Positions 15,229 to 22,858 of a stretch of 52,375 nt of DNA are shown piece after piece (position 1 is the first letter of the stretch; the number at the start of each line of letters is the position of its first letter). Below the pieces are notes generated by a model. The model worked only from the letters and a program-made list of their open reading frames with translations. It made no database searches and was not told where the DNA came from. The translations under genes were made by a program, and so were the position numbers. This DNA is from an uncultured Lachnospiraceae bacterium (GTDB lineage Bacteria > Bacillota > Clostridia > Lachnospirales > Lachnospiraceae): the NCBI GenBank assembly GCA_910576895.1, contig CAJTJZ010000021.1, positions 1 through 52,375 of the forward strand, written 5' to 3'.

Positions 15229-17469
15229 ATGACAGAACAGGAATTAATGATGAAGCATCAGAAACGGAGAGATAGAATTAAAAATATTGCAATTCTATTT
15301 TTAACAATTATGCTGCTTTTAACATTTTTTTCTAATACAATTATGAATTACTCTTTGGCAGAGGTAGGGACAGCATATGCTTCTCATGGACCTTTAACAA
15401 CAAAAATTCGTGGGGATGGTTATGTAGAAGCAAAAGATCCTATCCAAGTGACAACGGATAAAGAAAGTGAAGTTTTAAAAGTCTTTGTAAAAGATGGGGA
15501 TAAGGTAAAAAAGGGGCAGACATTATTTTTACTGGAAGGAACTACCGTAGATGAATTAAAACAGGCACAAACAGATTTAATGAATCTAAATTATGAATAT
15601 GCAAAATCTTTATTGGAAATCACAGTGCCTAATTATGATGAAAATAATCTGGAAATTAAATATGCACAAAAGGATTTAAGAAAGGCATTAAAAGCAATTG
15701 AGGATACAAGAGAGGATATTCAAAAGAAAAAAGGAGAATATAAGGAATTAAAACAGAAGATGAAAGCAGCAAAAAAAGAGATGGATAAAAAAGCAGATGC
15801 TGTAGCGGATAAAGCTTCGGAAGTAGAAAAAACACAGAACTTATTAGATGAATATAATAATGAAAAGACGGAGCTGACAGGTGAAAATGATGGAAGTGAT
15901 AATGAAGATATTCAAGCAAAAAGAGCAGCAAAAACAGAAGCAACGCGTATAAAAGAAGATGCAGAGGCTGCTTTAGAAGAAGCAAAAGAAGTACAACAAA
16001 AATATGAAATTACAGCAGATAGAACACGTTCTGTTATTGAGAAAGAGATAAAAGAAAAACAAGAAGAACTTGTTACTTTGCAGGAGGCAAAAACAGAATT
16101 ATATAATGACTGGGCAGATGCAAAAAATGCAAAAGGAGAAAGTAAGGCGACAATAAAACAATTAAGGCAGCAAATAGAAGATATTAGAGATGAAATAGGA
16201 ACTGTTACAAGTGCTGCAATTGTTAATAAGTTGCAGGCAGAGATAATAGAAAAGCAAAATGAAATTAATGAAGCAATTGAAAATGATATAGAAACAGTGA
16301 CAAAAAATATTAATAGTAATGAAAAATCAATAAGGAAAGTAAATCAAGCGATTGCAGATTGTCAGTCAGAGCTTTTGTCTTTAGAATCAAAAGAAAAGAT
16401 GTTAGATGCGGCAAAGAAGCAAGTGGAAAATTGTCAGGCAGCCTTAAAGACAGCAGAGAAAAATGAGAAAACAGCAACACGAGCTTTGGAGGATGCAGAA
16501 AATGCATTTAAACAAACAAATTCAAAAGAATTATCTGTAAAATTGGAAGCGTTAGAGGCAAAGATTAAAACAACAAGAACACAAAAAATTCAGCTTGACA
16601 ATCAAAAAACAAAATTAGATGCTGACTATACAGAAGTACAAGAAGCTTACAATACAGCAAAAGCAGCCGTAGATTCTTTTCAAAAAGTAGATGAAAATGC
16701 AATGGATACAGTCAATCAGGCAGCAGATGAAAAAAGAAAAGCATTAGAAGCTTTATATAATACCTTATCAAAAACACAGGCAGATAATTCTCTTACACAG
16801 CAGAAAAGTGATTTAGACAGTCAACAAAAACAAGAGGAAATTAAAAGAAAGAAAAAGGAAATTGCAAGGCTAAAAAAGAAAAAGCTACCTGTAAAACTGA
16901 AAGCAAAGCAGGCGGGCGTTGTAGGTTCGGTTACAATTAAAGTAGGAGAAAAGACAACGGCAAATACACCACTTGCAGAAATTACAGTAAAGAAAAATGG
17001 TTTTAAGTTAAACATTCCTGTAACAATGGATCAAAGTAAACAGGTAAAACGTGGGGATAATGCTTCTGTATTAAATATTTGGGATGGCGATGTAAAGGCA
17101 ATTCTTTCAGAAATTAAGACAGATCCAAGTAATCCAAATGCTGGAAGAACCTTAGTTTTTGATGTTTCTGGTGATGTGGAAAATGGAACTTCTTTAAGTA
17201 TTTCCATAGGAGAAAGAACGGCAAATTATGACTTAATTGTACCAACAAGTGCAATTAGAGAAGATAGTGATGGGAAGTTTATTTTGCGTATTGAAGAAAA
17301 ATCAAGTCCTGTTGGAAATCGTTATATTGCAAGAAAAGAAGCAGTTACCATTATTACACAAGATGAAACACAGTCAGCAGTTACAGCAAGTTTTGATAGC
17401 TATACAAGTATTATAACTACAAGCTCAAAATCAGTAGAGCCGGGAGATTATGTACGTCTTGCATCTTAA
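15229..17469 (+). CDS. MacA/HlyD-like adaptor with very long coiled coil
   Basis: The 746-residue protein is a membrane-fusion-type adaptor. One membrane anchor (about 18-40) precedes a first lipoyl half (GDGYVEAKDP to GDKVKKGQTLFLLEG, about 58-105), then about 440 residues of heptad-like charged coiled coil, the second lipoyl half (AKQAGVVGSVTIKVGEKTTA, about 558-590) and beta-rich domains to the end. MacA/YknX adaptors are usually 350-450 residues, so the hairpin here is several times longer than usual. Ribosome site AAGGAAGGTG precedes the ATG at 15229. It sits between MalG-type permease and MacB-core-like genes, suggesting an envelope assembly rather than simple sugar uptake. No outer membrane is expected in this organism, so the long hairpin may span the cell wall. 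Confidence 0.85.
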   Translation: MTEQELMMKHQKRRDRIKNIAILFLTIMLLLTFFSNTIMNYSLAEVGTAYASHGPLTTKIRGDGYVEAKDPIQVTTDKESEVLKVFVKDGDKVKKGQTLFLLEGTTVDELKQAQTDLMNLNYEYAKSLLEITVPNYDENNLEIKYAQKDLRKALKAIEDTREDIQKKKGEYKELKQKMKAAKKEMDKKADAVADKASEVEKTQNLLDEYNNEKTELTGENDGSDNEDIQAKRAAKTEATRIKEDAEAALEEAKEVQQKYEITADRTRSVIEKEIKEKQEELVTLQEAKTELYNDWADAKNAKGESKATIKQLRQQIEDIRDEIGTVTSAAIVNKLQAEIIEKQNEINEAIENDIETVTKNINSNEKSIRKVNQAIADCQSELLSLESKEKMLDAAKKQVENCQAALKTAEKNEKTATRALEDAENAFKQTNSKELSVKLEALEAKIKTTRTQKIQLDNQKTKLDADYTEVQEAYNTAKAAVDSFQKVDENAMDTVNQAADEKRKALEALYNTLSKTQADNSLTQQKSDLDSQQKQEEIKRKKKEIARLKKKKLPVKLKAKQAGVVGSVTIKVGEKTTANTPLAEITVKKNGFKLNIPVTMDQSKQVKRGDNASVLNIWDGDVKAILSEIKTDPSNPNAGRTLVFDVSGDVENGTSLSISIGERTANYDLIVPTSAIREDSDGKFILRIEEKSSPVGNRYIARKEAVTIITQDETQSAVTASFDSYTSIITTSSKSVEPGDYVRLAS

Positions 17470-17492
17470 TTTAGAAGAAGGAGGAGAAAATT

Positions 17493-18521
17493 ATGCGGAA
17501 TTTTTGGAAAGTAAAAAGTCATAGAATTATGTTATGTGCCGCATTGATATGTCTCCTTGCTGCCGGTATATGTTTAAAATTATTTCAAAATATAAATGAG
17601 CAGGATGTAGATCAAAGTGCTGCACATCGCTGGAAATCAGGAAAACAGGAATTTGCTCAAATTTCTGTTTTTCTATCCCCACAGGAAAATTGGACAGAGG
17701 CTGATAGAAAAACACTTCTTGGTCAAATAAGGACGGCATTTCAAGAAAATTCTATTACAAATGAAAGTGAACAAGGCGGGGATGATAGATTGCTTCTTGA
17801 TTGTTATAGCTGTGAAACAAAAATGACATTAGTTCATGGGAAAAGTACAGCGGAGGCAGTTGTAACGGCAACAGGAGGAGATTTCTTTTATTTTCATCCG
17901 CAATTATGGTTATCTGGATATGCCTATTCAAAAGATGATATTATGCAAGATAGAATTGTACTTGATAAAGAACTTGCATGGAATTTATTTGGAAGTTCTA
18001 ATGTAGAGGGAATGTCTTTAAAAATTAATGATAAAACATATTATGTAGCGGGAACGGTAGATAGAAGAAAGACAGACGCAGATATTGCGGCATATGGGGA
18101 AAATAATCGAGCATGGATAAGTTATAGTACACTTGTTTCAGAAGAAGAAAAACCGCCAATTACTTGTTATGAAATTGTTATGCCAAATCCTGTCAATGGA
18201 TGGGCGAAAGAAATTTTAACACAAAGTTTAGCACCAGAACAGAAAGAAATAACACTTTTAGAAAATAGCAATCGTGCAGAATTTTTGCAGGTATTTCAAG
18301 ATCTAGGTAAATTTGCAAAAAGGACTATGATAACAAAGGCGGTAAAATATCCTTATTGGGAAAATGCTTCCAGAATTCGTGACATTTATCGGGAAATATA
18401 TCTTTTTTTAGCAGTATTATTTGTGATTTATCCATGTGGTCTTTGTATTGCTTGTATTGTTCGGATTTACCGATTTTTATGTCGGGTGGTTTTACCACAA
18501 TTAAAAGAACGGTTTTCTTAG
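17493..18521 (+). CDS. MacB-periplasmic-core-like membrane protein
   Basis: The 342-residue protein has a membrane helix at about 13-29, a large extracellular domain (about 35-290) and a second helix at about 302-328 ending in a short basic tail. The extracellular part resembles the MacB_PCD domain of FtsX-type ABC permeases: DRIVLDKELAWNLFGS, then VEGMSLKINDKTYYVAGTVD is the characteristic GxxL..LFG..GK.I.I....Y.VVGV pattern. The FtsX permease domain with its three helices is missing, so this is a reduced partner protein. It starts 23 bases after the adaptor with AAGGAGGAG and likely pairs with it. No MacB ATPase is in the window. Assignment of the domain is by pattern only. Confidence 0.65.
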   Translation: MRNFWKVKSHRIMLCAALICLLAAGICLKLFQNINEQDVDQSAAHRWKSGKQEFAQISVFLSPQENWTEADRKTLLGQIRTAFQENSITNESEQGGDDRLLLDCYSCETKMTLVHGKSTAEAVVTATGGDFFYFHPQLWLSGYAYSKDDIMQDRIVLDKELAWNLFGSSNVEGMSLKINDKTYYVAGTVDRRKTDADIAAYGENNRAWISYSTLVSEEEKPPITCYEIVMPNPVNGWAKEILTQSLAPEQKEITLLENSNRAEFLQVFQDLGKFAKRTMITKAVKYPYWENASRIRDIYREIYLFLAVLFVIYPCGLCIACIVRIYRFLCRVVLPQLKERFS

Positions 18522-18563
18522 AAAATAAATTGCAATTTTTTTTAATCTATTGTTATTTTTTAT

Positions 18564-18590
18564 AATGCCAGAATGCTAAGGCATTTTTGT
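18564..18590 (+). terminator. Weak terminator ending the permease-adaptor operon
   Basis: AATGCC (18564-18569) and GGCATT (18580-18585) form a 6-bp stem followed by TTTTG. It is short, but its place before a strong new promoter supports an operon end. Confidence 0.45.
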
Positions 18591-18702
18591 GGTGGCATAT
18601 GCGTTGATTTCGTTGACAAAATCATTTTTGCAAACTTGCTATTTGGCAAAATAAAAAAATAGGACAAATTTAGTAAAAACTTCTAAAAAAGCATCTTTTC
18701 AG

Positions 18703-18730
18703 TTGACAATCTCTGGGAATACGTTATAAT
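18703..18730 (+). promoter_or_regulatory. Strong promoter of secreted-protein gene
   Basis: Consensus TTGACA (18703-18708) and consensus TATAAT (18725-18730) with a 16-base spacer make this the best sigma-A promoter seen in the window. It gives the secreted protein and the DUF6465 gene their own transcript. Confidence 0.8.
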
Positions 18731-18788
18731 AAATTTATTCTTTATAATAAGGGTAGGAAAAAATTATAACGGAGGGAGATAGAGAAAA

Positions 18789-20015
18789 ATGAAAAAACTT
18801 ACAGCAGGCATACTTGCTATGGTATTAGCGATTAATACAATGAATATTTCTGTAGCAAGAGCTGAAGAAGCAAATCCACCACTAACAAATGATATAGGGC
18901 TAAGTGATATTTCGCAGGAAACCGATGTTTCTTATTTGCAAGATACCACAATTAGCCCTGTTTTTGTGGAAACATCGGAACAAGCATCTGATTATACAGA
19001 AACAATTTTAGATATTCCAGCCGGTGAGGAAAGTGTAACACAGATATATCCAGTGACAGTTCCACAAAAAGGTGCAGTAACCTTTATGGTTATGCGAAAT
19101 AATATGACGACAGCATTTTCCAATTTGACAATAAGTCTATATTCTGATATATCTTGCACAGAAGAATATGGAACTATGGCATATGGAAATGAGGAGACAT
19201 TACAAGAAAGTGAGCTTTTTTTCCAAAATGCAGGCACTTATTATTTAAAAGTAGTTTTAGATCGAGCAGATAATGTTACAGATGCATTGAGCTTTGTTTT
19301 AGGTTCTTTTTTTGTAAGTAATGCAGATCGTGATTTAGCAGAAGATACACTAGCAATTGCATATTCTGATAATGAACATAATAAAATCAGGTACAAGCTT
19401 CAGGTTAAGAAAACAGGAGTGATGGCTTTTGCAGCATTTCCATCTGATTATACAAGTACCTTTGGAGGCGATATTACTATATATAATGCAAAGAAACAGG
19501 CAATTTCTGTAAAGGAAACGATTTCCAATAATAAAGATACATCAACAAATGCAAAATATGCTAGAGCTTATTATACGGTACAAAAAGGTACTTATTATAT
19601 AGAATTTTCTGCTGTTGCATCAACTTCCCATTATATTGTAGGATATTCTATGGTAAATAAGAAAGATGCTTCTGGTGCTTCTAGAACAAAAGCAGCAAAA
19701 CTAACCATAGGTGGTAAATTAAAAAGCGGTATGGTACTATTATCAGATTCTGTAAAGAAAACAGATTGGTATCGACTAACATTAAAGGAAAAAAAGAAAT
19801 TTACAATTTTAATTGATGCTTATGTAAGTGGAAAACTTAAAGTAGAAGTATGTGATTCAAAAGGAAGAACGATTCCATTTGGAACAAGAACAATGAATAA
19901 AACAGCACAATACAAAATGCCAACAAAAGGAAAATGGTCAAAAGGAACTTATTATATTAAGGTAACAAAGGAAAATAAAAAAGCTTCTGGGTATTATGAA
20001 ATTAAAATAAAATAA
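18789..20015 (+). CDS. Secreted protein with PPC-like beta-sandwich repeats
   Basis: A signal peptide (about 1-25, MKKLTAGILAMVLAINT, cut near ARAEE) is followed by three beta-rich units that resemble bacterial pre-peptidase C-terminal (PPC) domains: about 62-178, 185-290 and 300-408. Each ends in a strand of the kind typical of this fold, for example AGTYYLKVVLD, KGTYYIEFSA and KGTYYIKVTKE. PPC domains usually bind polymers or act as secretion-linked modules of proteases, but no catalytic domain is present. There is no LPxTG anchor. ATG at 18789 with GGAGGGAG. A consensus promoter suggests high expression. Its location after the adaptor operon hints at a shared envelope role, which is inference only. 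Confidence 0.7.
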   Translation: MKKLTAGILAMVLAINTMNISVARAEEANPPLTNDIGLSDISQETDVSYLQDTTISPVFVETSEQASDYTETILDIPAGEESVTQIYPVTVPQKGAVTFMVMRNNMTTAFSNLTISLYSDISCTEEYGTMAYGNEETLQESELFFQNAGTYYLKVVLDRADNVTDALSFVLGSFFVSNADRDLAEDTLAIAYSDNEHNKIRYKLQVKKTGVMAFAAFPSDYTSTFGGDITIYNAKKQAISVKETISNNKDTSTNAKYARAYYTVQKGTYYIEFSAVASTSHYIVGYSMVNKKDASGASRTKAAKLTIGGKLKSGMVLLSDSVKKTDWYRLTLKEKKKFTILIDAYVSGKLKVEVCDSKGRTIPFGTRTMNKTAQYKMPTKGKWSKGTYYIKVTKENKKASGYYEIKIK

Positions 20016-20056
20016 AACTGGATATGCTGTTTAAAATGTAGAAGGGAGGATTTTTT

Positions 20057-20548
20057 ATGGCAAAGAAAAAAGATGCAAAAAAAGAAACAGAAAAGAAGCA
20101 TTCTTCAAAAAAAGGAGCTTCTAAGAAAGAGGTAACAGAATCTATAGAAATAGATTTTGTAAGACCATCCGTAAGACTTGCATTAGCAAAGCTTTCAGTA
20201 GTAGAAAAACCAATGGGTAGAAGTGTTGTTAGAGGCAAAAAACAAAAGCCAGAAATAAAAGAGATTGTAAAGGAAATAGAAAAAGAAGTAGTAAAAGAGG
20301 TAGAAGTCATTAAAGAAGTAGAAAAAGAAATAGAAACAAAACAGGTCATACCTTATATTTGTTTGCAATATTTGGGCGGTGAGTCTGATATTAATGAAAT
20401 TGTAGAAAAAGCAAAGGCTATTTGGCAGGAAAATAACCATAGTGGAGAAAAATTTGTATCTATTGATCTTTATGTAAAACCAGAAGATAATGCGGCTTAC
20501 TATGTGATTAATGGAATGGATACAGGAAAAGTAGAATTGGGACTTTAA
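20057..20548 (+). CDS. DUF6465 family protein with charged repeat
   Basis: This 163-residue protein has a lysine-rich N-terminus (AKKKDAKKETEKKHSSKK), a low-complexity glutamate/lysine/valine stretch (about 70-97, EIVKEIEKEVVKEVEVIKEV) and a compact C-terminal domain (about 100-163) with the pattern YVKPEDNAAYYVINGMDTG. That ending matches DUF6465, a small-protein family common in Lachnospiraceae and of unknown function; family recall is from memory. The basic N-terminus could bind DNA, RNA or acidic polymers. There is no signal peptide, so it is probably cytoplasmic. It follows the secreted-protein gene by 41 bases with GGGAGG before its ATG and ends in a strong terminator, so the two are likely co-transcribed. 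Confidence 0.75.
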   Translation: MAKKKDAKKETEKKHSSKKGASKKEVTESIEIDFVRPSVRLALAKLSVVEKPMGRSVVRGKKQKPEIKEIVKEIEKEVVKEVEVIKEVEKEIETKQVIPYICLQYLGGESDINEIVEKAKAIWQENNHSGEKFVSIDLYVKPEDNAAYYVINGMDTGKVELGL

Positions 20549-20586
20549 AAAATTGCAGTAAATAAAATCGTTATTATTGTTTTTTT

Positions 20587-20616
20587 AAAAGAGAGGTTTG
20601 ACTAGCCTCTCTTTCT
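20587..20616 (+). terminator. Terminator after DUF6465 gene
   Basis: AAAGAGAGG (20588-20596) and CCTCTCTTT (20606-20614) form a perfect 9-bp stem with a 9-base loop and a short T-rich tail. Confidence 0.85.
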
Positions 20617-20705
20617 TAATGTCAATATCTATAATATTTCAGAACTTTAGTATTCCAAAATTCAGTAAAAGATGGTATACTTATAAAAAACCTTAAAAAA
20701 GTAAG

Positions 20706-20779
20706 AAGGAGGATGTAAGCTATCTAATACTTTTTAGTACAAAAATATAAAAAGTAGTTAGATTTCTTGCTGATTTATT
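20706..20779 (+). promoter_or_regulatory. purD leader: displaced SD and hairpin
   Basis: An AAGGAGG sequence at 20706-20712 is followed at once by ATG-TAA, a start-stop pair. Then a hairpin forms: ATCTAA-TACTTTTT (20722-20735) with AAAAAGTA-G-TTAGAT (20749-20763, one bulged G). The purD ATG lies 16 bases further without a Shine-Dalgarno sequence. The layout suggests translational control, but this is inference. Confidence 0.4.
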
Positions 20780-22072
20780 ATGAATGTTTTAATTGTAGGA
20801 AGTGGAGGACGTGAACACGCTCTTGCTTATAGTGTTGCAAAAAGTGATAAAGTTGATAAGATTTATTGTGCACCGGGAAATGCTGGGATTGCGGAGCTTG
20901 CAGAACTTGTACCAATTGATTCTATGGAATTTGAAAAGCTTGCAGATTTTGCACAAGAAAAGGAAATTGGTTTAACGATTATTGGTATGGATGCACCTTT
21001 AGTTGGTGGTATTGTTGATGTATTTGAGAAACGAGGACTACGTGTATTTGGACCAAGAAAAAATGCAGCAATTCTTGAGGGGTCGAAAGTATTTTCTAAG
21101 AATTTAATGAAAAAGTATCAGATTCCAACGGCTGCTTATGAAAATTTTGACTCTGCGGAAGCTGCACTTGCTTATCTGGAAACAAGTAATTATCCAATTG
21201 TATTAAAAGCAGATGGATTAGCACTTGGAAAAGGAGCTTTGATTTGTAATACAAAGGAAGAAGCCAAAGACGGTATTAAAACACTAATGCTTGATAAACA
21301 ATTTGGTTCTGCTGGAGATAAAATTGTAATAGAAGAATTTTTAATAGGACGAGAAGTATCCGTACTTTGTTACTGTGATGGTACTACTATTTTACCAATG
21401 ACAAGTGCACAAGATCATAAACGTGCTAAAGATAATGATGAAGGATTAAATACAGGTGGTATGGGAACATTTTCACCAAGTCCATTTTATACAAAAGAAG
21501 TGGATGCATTTTGTCGTAAATATATTTATCAACCATCTATGGATGCTATGAAAGCAGAAGGCAGAGATTTTGTTGGTATTATGTTTGTAGGGTTGATTTT
21601 AACAAAAGAAGGACCAAAAGTATTAGAATATAATGCACGTTTTGGTGATCCAGAAACACAAGTGGTACTTCCACGTATGAAAAATGATATTATTACTGTG
21701 ATGGAGGCTTGCATTGATGGAACGTTAGATAAAATTGATTTGCAGTTTGAAGAAAATGCTTGTGTTTGTGTTGTACTTGCTTCAGAAGGATATCCTCTTG
21801 AGTATGAAAAGGGTAAAGTAATCACTGGATTTGAAAATTTTAAAAATAAAGATGGATATTATGTATTTCATGCAGGAACAAAGAAAACGGAAGAAGGAAT
21901 TGTAACAAATGGTGGTCGTGTTCTTGGAGTTACGGCAAAAGGGAGTGATTTAAAACAGGCAAGAAAGAATGCTTATGCTGCTACGGAATGGATTTCTTTT
22001 GAAAATAAATATATGCGGCATGATATCGGAAAAGCAATTGATGAAGCAGTGGATGGAATCACAAGTAATTAG
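20780..22072 (+). CDS. purD: Phosphoribosylamine-glycine ligase (GAR synthetase)
   Basis: The 430-residue protein is PurD, the ATP-grasp ligase that joins glycine to phosphoribosylamine in step two of purine synthesis. The N-terminal nucleotide-fold motif GSGGREHAL, the ATP-grasp segments (LKADGLALGKGA, EEFLIGREVSVL, GGMGTFSPSPF) and YNARFGDPETQV are all present, and the length is normal. The start must be at 20780 because the conserved MNVLIVGSGG begins there, yet no ribosome site sits in front of it. No other pur gene adjoins; it is followed by a response-regulator gene after about 96 bases with no terminator seen between them. Confidence 0.97.
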   Translation: MNVLIVGSGGREHALAYSVAKSDKVDKIYCAPGNAGIAELAELVPIDSMEFEKLADFAQEKEIGLTIIGMDAPLVGGIVDVFEKRGLRVFGPRKNAAILEGSKVFSKNLMKKYQIPTAAYENFDSAEAALAYLETSNYPIVLKADGLALGKGALICNTKEEAKDGIKTLMLDKQFGSAGDKIVIEEFLIGREVSVLCYCDGTTILPMTSAQDHKRAKDNDEGLNTGGMGTFSPSPFYTKEVDAFCRKYIYQPSMDAMKAEGRDFVGIMFVGLILTKEGPKVLEYNARFGDPETQVVLPRMKNDIITVMEACIDGTLDKIDLQFEENACVCVVLASEGYPLEYEKGKVITGFENFKNKDGYYVFHAGTKKTEEGIVTNGGRVLGVTAKGSDLKQARKNAYAATEWISFENKYMRHDIGKAIDEAVDGITSN

Positions 22073-22168
22073 GCACTTTATATTTATCAAATAAGAAAAA
22101 GAAATCTAAATATACAAAGAATAAATAAAAAGAAGTAATTTTGGAAAAATAAAAAGGAGGTGTCATGT

Positions 22169-22831
22169 ATGGGATTAGGTGATATGCAACAAAAATTAGA
22201 ACATATGTTGGATGATTTACAAGAAGAAATTGGTGAAGACGAATTAGAAAAGATAAAAAAGGAACAAAAACCAAAAGAACAAAAAGAGTCAGAAAAGGAT
22301 GTCAATATAGATGATTTATTAAAAGGACTTCCTGATTTAATAACAAGAGAGAAAAGAAAAAAAGAAATCGGAATACAGCCAGCTTGGGAAATGCCGCAAC
22401 AACAAGTAGAACAGGTAAAAAGCCCTGAAAAAGTGCAGCCGATAAAATCAAAGCCAACAAAACAAGAAAAAAGATCACATGTTTTAATTGTAGATGATGA
22501 TATTCGTATTTTGAAAATGATCAAAGAAATATTAAAGGATGATTATGATACAGCAGTTGCTTCTAATGGAGATATTGCATTAAAGTTTCTAGAACGGCAT
22601 GAAACAGACTTAATTTTGCTTGATTATATGATGCCGGGAAAAAATGGAAAGGTTGTCCTTGAAAAAATACGTGAAAATCCAGCATTTGCAAATGTGCCAG
22701 TATTTTTCTTAACTGGAATGTCTGATGCTGGAAAAGTAAGAGAATGTCTTGCACTTCGTCCGCAGGGATATATGTTAAAACCAGTAAAGAGAGAGGAGTT
22801 ATTAAAAAAATTGAAGGAAATTTTGGGATAA
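22169..22831 (+). CDS. Response regulator, receiver only with long N-terminal tail
   Basis: The 220-residue protein carries a receiver domain at about 103-220: acidic pocket VDDD, phosphoacceptor Asp in LLDYMMPGKNG, Thr in FFLTGMS and Lys in YMLKPVKREE. The first ~100 residues are charged and low-complexity with an amphipathic start (MGLGDMQQKLEHMLDDL), and there is no output domain. ATG at 22169 is preferred over the GTG at 22160 because the AAAGGAGGTG site overlaps the latter. The hybrid kinase gene follows after 27 bases, so this is probably its phospho-output or a phosphate carrier in the same relay. Single-domain regulators often act by protein binding; the target is unknown. Confidence 0.85.
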   Translation: MGLGDMQQKLEHMLDDLQEEIGEDELEKIKKEQKPKEQKESEKDVNIDDLLKGLPDLITREKRKKEIGIQPAWEMPQQQVEQVKSPEKVQPIKSKPTKQEKRSHVLIVDDDIRILKMIKEILKDDYDTAVASNGDIALKFLERHETDLILLDYMMPGKNGKVVLEKIRENPAFANVPVFFLTGMSDAGKVRECLALRPQGYMLKPVKREELLKKLKEILG

Positions 22832-22858
22832 ATATATCTGAAGGGAGTAAAAGATACA

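Noticed and set aside
20270..20345. EKEV-type run in the DUF6465 protein as a variable-number tandem repeat.
   Set aside because: Codons vary and no unit is repeated exactly more than twice, so a protein low-complexity region is the better description.
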